Of a DNA stretch of 64,000 bases, positions 61,855 through 64,000 are shown in pieces. Under the pieces are notes generated by a model. The model was not told where the DNA came from. It ran no database searches and saw only the letters and a list, made by a program, of their open reading frames with translations. Source of the DNA: a bacterium (GTDB lineage: Bacteria > Bacillota > Sulfobacillia > UBA995); contig JAVHLP010000006.1 in the NCBI GenBank assembly GCA_031082145.1, positions 62,001 to 126,000 of the forward strand, read 5' to 3'. A program made the position numbers and the translations under genes. Position 1 is the stretch's first letter; each line of letters starts with the position of its first letter.

Positions 61855-62807
61855 AGTGTCTCGTCCCCCTCCCGCCAACCCTCGGGATCGTCGGGGCTGA
61901 AGTGGCCCAAGGGTTCCGCCTCCTGCGGCCGGTGGGGATCGGGCACCGCGAAGAGGTCCCGGATGTCCTTCATGAACTTCTCATTGAGTAACATCAGGGG
62001 AATCCCCACCGGGCAGGCCCGCTGGCACTCGCCGCAGGCCACGCAGCGCCCGGCCACGTGGTAGGCGCGGGTGAAGTGGAACATGAAGTGATCGGCCAGC
62101 CCGGTGGTGCGCTCCAGCCACTCGGGGTTGTCCAGCGAACAGGCAACGCAGTTGCAGGCCGGGCAGGCGTTGCGACAGGCGTGGCAGCGAAGGCAACGCT
62201 CGAGGTGGCGGGCCCAGAAGGCGTAACGATCATCCGGGCCGAGCTTCTCCAGGGCCTCGACGCCTTCAAACTCCCGTTGGGCACCGGGCAGGGGCTCTTC
62301 CAGCCAGGTATCGGCCGTCCGGGGACTGGGGTCGGCGCAAGCCAGGCACCGGTCGAGCAGGCAGTCGGACCGGGGGAAGCTCAGGCGGCCGCCGGCGGTC
62401 GTGAGAGCGACCGTCTCCCCGTTGACCTCGGCCCCGAACACCGGCCGGCCGGCGAGGCGGCGGGCCTTGTCCGGGTCCACGGCTCCCCGGCAGGCTACAC
62501 CCACGACGTAGACCTGGTCGCGACCGACCCTCTTGTCGGCGACCAGGCGTTCCAGGCCCAGGCCATCGCAACCCCGGGCCACGATGCCGGCCGGGCCGGC
62601 GGCAGTCTCGTCCAGAAGGTAGCGGGCCAGACCCGGACCGCAGAAAGGATCGAGGACCAGCTTGCCGGCCTCGTCGGCGTTCTTTGCAAACCAGGGCACC
62701 GGCCGGGAGGGCTCGAGCCCGGGCCCAAAGCCGATGAACAGGCTCACCCGGCCCTCGGCCAGGAGGCTGCCGGCGATGCTCCGCAGCTTGGCTTGGCGCT
62801 CGTTCAC
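61851..62807 (-). CDS. FlxC-like iron-sulfur protein
   Basis: 318 residues from GTG 62807, overlapping flxD by 4 bases. N-terminal domain with conserved Cys (DPFCGPGLARYLL, IVARGCDGLGLERLV, VYVVGVACRGAVD, SDCLLDRCLACADPSP) and two [4Fe-4S] motifs CLRCHACRNACPACNC and CVACGECQRACPVGIP. Architecture matches FlxC/FrhB-adjacent FeS proteins. Role: internal electron carrier of the Flx complex. Confidence 0.82.
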   Translation of the reverse strand: MNERQAKLRSIAGSLLAEGRVSLFIGFGPGLEPSRPVPWFAKNADEAGKLVLDPFCGPGLARYLLDETAAGPAGIVARGCDGLGLERLVADKRVGRDQVYVVGVACRGAVDPDKARRLAGRPVFGAEVNGETVALTTAGGRLSFPRSDCLLDRCLACADPSPRTADTWLEEPLPGAQREFEGVEALEKLGPDDRYAFWARHLERCLRCHACRNACPACNCVACSLDNPEWLERTTGLADHFMFHFTRAYHVAGRCVACGECQRACPVGIPLMLLNEKFMKDIRDLFAVPDPHRPQEAEPLGHFSPDDPEGWREGDETL

Positions 62808-63226
62808 GTCTCTTCCCTCATCTTCCGGTTAGGTCCCAGCCGCCGGAGATCGGCGGTCATCTCCCGGACCACCTGGGCGAACCGATGTCCCTCGGCGGCG
62901 GAGATCCACTCCACCCGGAAACGCTCCGGCTCCATGCCCAGGTACTCGAGGAATCGCTTGACCAGGGAGTAGCGGCGGCGGGTGAAGAGGTTGCCGGAGG
63001 TGTAGTGACAGTCGCCGGGGTGGCACCCGGCCACCAGCACACCGTCGGCCCCTCGCTGGAAGGCCCGTAGCACGAAGGAAGGGTTCACCCGGCCCGAGCA
63101 GGGCACGCGGATAAGCCGGATGGCGGCGGGGTACTCCAGCCGGCTGGTGCCGGCCAGGTCGGCCCCCGCATACGTACACCAGCGGCAGGCAAAGCCCACG
63201 ATCCGCGGTTCCCAGGTCAAAGACAC
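62804..63226 (-). CDS. FlxD/MvhD-like iron-sulfur subunit
   Basis: 140 residues, GTG behind GGAGGTGGG, overlapping hdrA by 10 bases. MvhD/FlpD signature cysteines: VGFACRWCTYAGADLAG, IRVPCSGRVNPSFVLRAF, and VLVAGCHPGDCHYTSGN. In methanogens and sulfate reducers this [2Fe-2S] protein transfers electrons from hydrogenase, formate dehydrogenase or FlxABC to HdrA. Confidence 0.92.
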   Translation of the reverse strand: MSLTWEPRIVGFACRWCTYAGADLAGTSRLEYPAAIRLIRVPCSGRVNPSFVLRAFQRGADGVLVAGCHPGDCHYTSGNLFTRRRYSLVKRFLEYLGMEPERFRVEWISAAEGHRFAQVVREMTADLRRLGPNRKMREET

Positions 63227-64000
63227 AGCGTGCCCACCTCCGCCAGGATCTGTTCATCGGTGAATCCCTTGAGCTTCATGGCGCCGCTGCGGCAGGCCGC
63301 CGCGCAGGCCCCGCAGCCCTGGCAGAGGCCGGCGTTGACCGAAGCCACCTGCCGGTCCTTGAGAGCCTTGGGCTCGATGGCGTGGTAGGGGCAGATCGGC
63401 TGACAGGCCAGGCAACCGGAGCACCGGCTCTCGTCGACCGCCGCCACCAGCGGGTCGGCGGCCAGCTCGTCCCTCGAGAAGAGCGCCAGCACCTTAGCGG
63501 CGGCGCCGGAAGCCTGGGCGACCGACTCCGAGATGTCCCTCGGGGCCTGGACGGAGCCGGCCAGGAAGATGCCACGAGTCATGGTCTCCACCGGCCGCAG
63601 TTTGGGATGGGCCTCGCTGAAAAAGCCGTGCTCATCTGTTCCTACCTTCAAGATCTGGGCCAGGCCGCGGGCTTCCTCCCGGGGCACGGCGGCCGTGGCC
63701 AGGACCACGAGGTCGGCAGCGATCTCTACCGCCTGCCCGGAGAGAGTATCCACGCCCTTGACCAGCAGGCGGCCATCCTCGGGGTAGACCCGGGCCACCC
63801 GGCCCCTGAGGTACAAGGCCCCGTCGGCCTCCACTGCCCGCTGGACAAACTCCTCGTATCCCTTGCCCCCCGCCCGTACGTCCATGTAGAAGATGTAAGC
63901 CTGCCCGTCAGGGACCTTGTGGCGGTACAACATAGCGTGCTTGGCCGTGTACATGCAGCATATCTTGGAGCAGTAGGGCTTGCCCTTGTCCGGATCCCGA
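63217..64000 (-). CDS. hdrA: HdrA-like flavin-based electron-bifurcating subunit, N-terminal part missing
   Basis: Open through the right edge, so the 5' end lies outside the window. The visible part starts in YCSKICCMYTAKHAMLYRHK, the FeS-cysteine region typical of HdrA, passes FLAGSVQAPRDISESVAQAS (FAD domain end), and ends with two [4Fe-4S] motifs CSGCLACQPICPYHAI and CQGCGACAAACRSGAM. HdrA carries the bifurcating FAD. It leads an operon with FlxD, C, B, A and a fumarate-reductase-like pair. Confidence 0.92.
   Translation of the reverse strand, partial: RDPDKGKPYCSKICCMYTAKHAMLYRHKVPDGQAYIFYMDVRAGGKGYEEFVQRAVEADGALYLRGRVARVYPEDGRLLVKGVDTLSGQAVEIAADLVVLATAAVPREEARGLAQILKVGTDEHGFFSEAHPKLRPVETMTRGIFLAGSVQAPRDISESVAQASGAAAKVLALFSRDELAADPLVAAVDESRCSGCLACQPICPYHAIEPKALKDRQVASVNAGLCQGCGACAAACRSGAMKLKGFTDEQILAEVGTLCL

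Noticed and set aside
1..64000. CRISPR arrays, tRNA or rRNA genes, insertion sequences
   Set aside because: No regular direct repeats, no tRNA-like arm pattern with TTCRA loop in the short intergenic spaces, no ribosomal RNA stretches and no transposase were seen.

Overview
The window is one contiguous, very GC-rich stretch (roughly two thirds G+C by eye) packed with short-spaced or overlapping genes, many starting with GTG or TTG behind strong GGAGG-type ribosome binding sites. A serS T-box leader, a DnaD-type primosome gene beside a DnaI/DnaC-like ATPase, an Asp23/Gls24-domain protein, PspC, VanZ and C_GCAxxG_C_C proteins, and the rpoN-gap-pgk-tpiA-gpmI-eno-secG...rnr order all point to a high-GC member of the Bacillota (Firmicutes). 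The FeS and flavin redox content (formate dehydrogenase, Rnf-type subunits, HdrA/Flx, membrane pyrophosphatase) points to an anaerobe with acetogen- or sulfate-reducer-like energy metabolism. No species is claimed.

Layout. 1-5164 (minus strand): the end of a pyruvate-kinase-C-domain protein, a TetR regulator, then a translationally coupled operon pspC, holin-like protein, ROK sugar kinase, PH-like membrane protein, glycerate kinase, hydroxyacid dehydrogenase. 5270-7066: cupin-type phosphoglucose isomerase facing a threonine dehydratase. 7230-15512: two tatA genes, tatC, fdhE, a Tat-exported molybdenum formate dehydrogenase, its FeS subunit, and then rnfD and rnfC in place of the usual cytochrome b subunit. 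15555-20591: patatin-like esterase, a C_GCAxxG_C_C protein, a second hydroxyacid dehydrogenase, an amidase fused to an AtzG-like adaptor, and a GHMP kinase. 20711-23589: ZIP and FeoAB metal transporters, each with a Fur-like box. 23652-29324: rapZ, polyprenyl synthase, old-yellow-enzyme homologue, a MobA-MobB fusion (molybdenum cofactor for the formate dehydrogenase), and a CapA protein. 29378-34062: a small gene, P-loop/Asp23 protein, Na/Pi cotransporter with PhoU tail, dnaD and a dnaC/dnaI-like gene. 34059-37090: serS under a T-box, vanZ-like gene, epimerase. 37189-42404: ABC exporter, cation exchanger, PHP phosphatase, aspartate dehydrogenase, and a frameshifted acetyltransferase remnant. 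42471-55480: rpoN, the complete lower-glycolysis operon, secG, a K+-dependent-type membrane pyrophosphatase, HD and transglutaminase proteins, RNase R. 55484-57577: HEPN/MNT pair and a membrane-anchored peptidase. 57713-64000 (minus strand): HdrA, FlxD, FlxC, FlxB, FlxA, then a soluble fumarate-reductase-like FeS subunit and flavoprotein.

The two most interesting assemblies are (a) a periplasm-facing formate dehydrogenase whose membrane anchor appears to have been replaced by the Rnf subunits RnfD and RnfC, with no rnfA, B, E or G nearby, and (b) an HdrA-FlxDCBA electron-bifurcating module joined to an anchor-less fumarate-reductase-like pair where HdrBC would normally be. Both would connect NAD(H) to a second redox couple, and with the pyrophosphatase they suggest an organism living on small energy steps. 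These functional readings are inferences from gene content and order.
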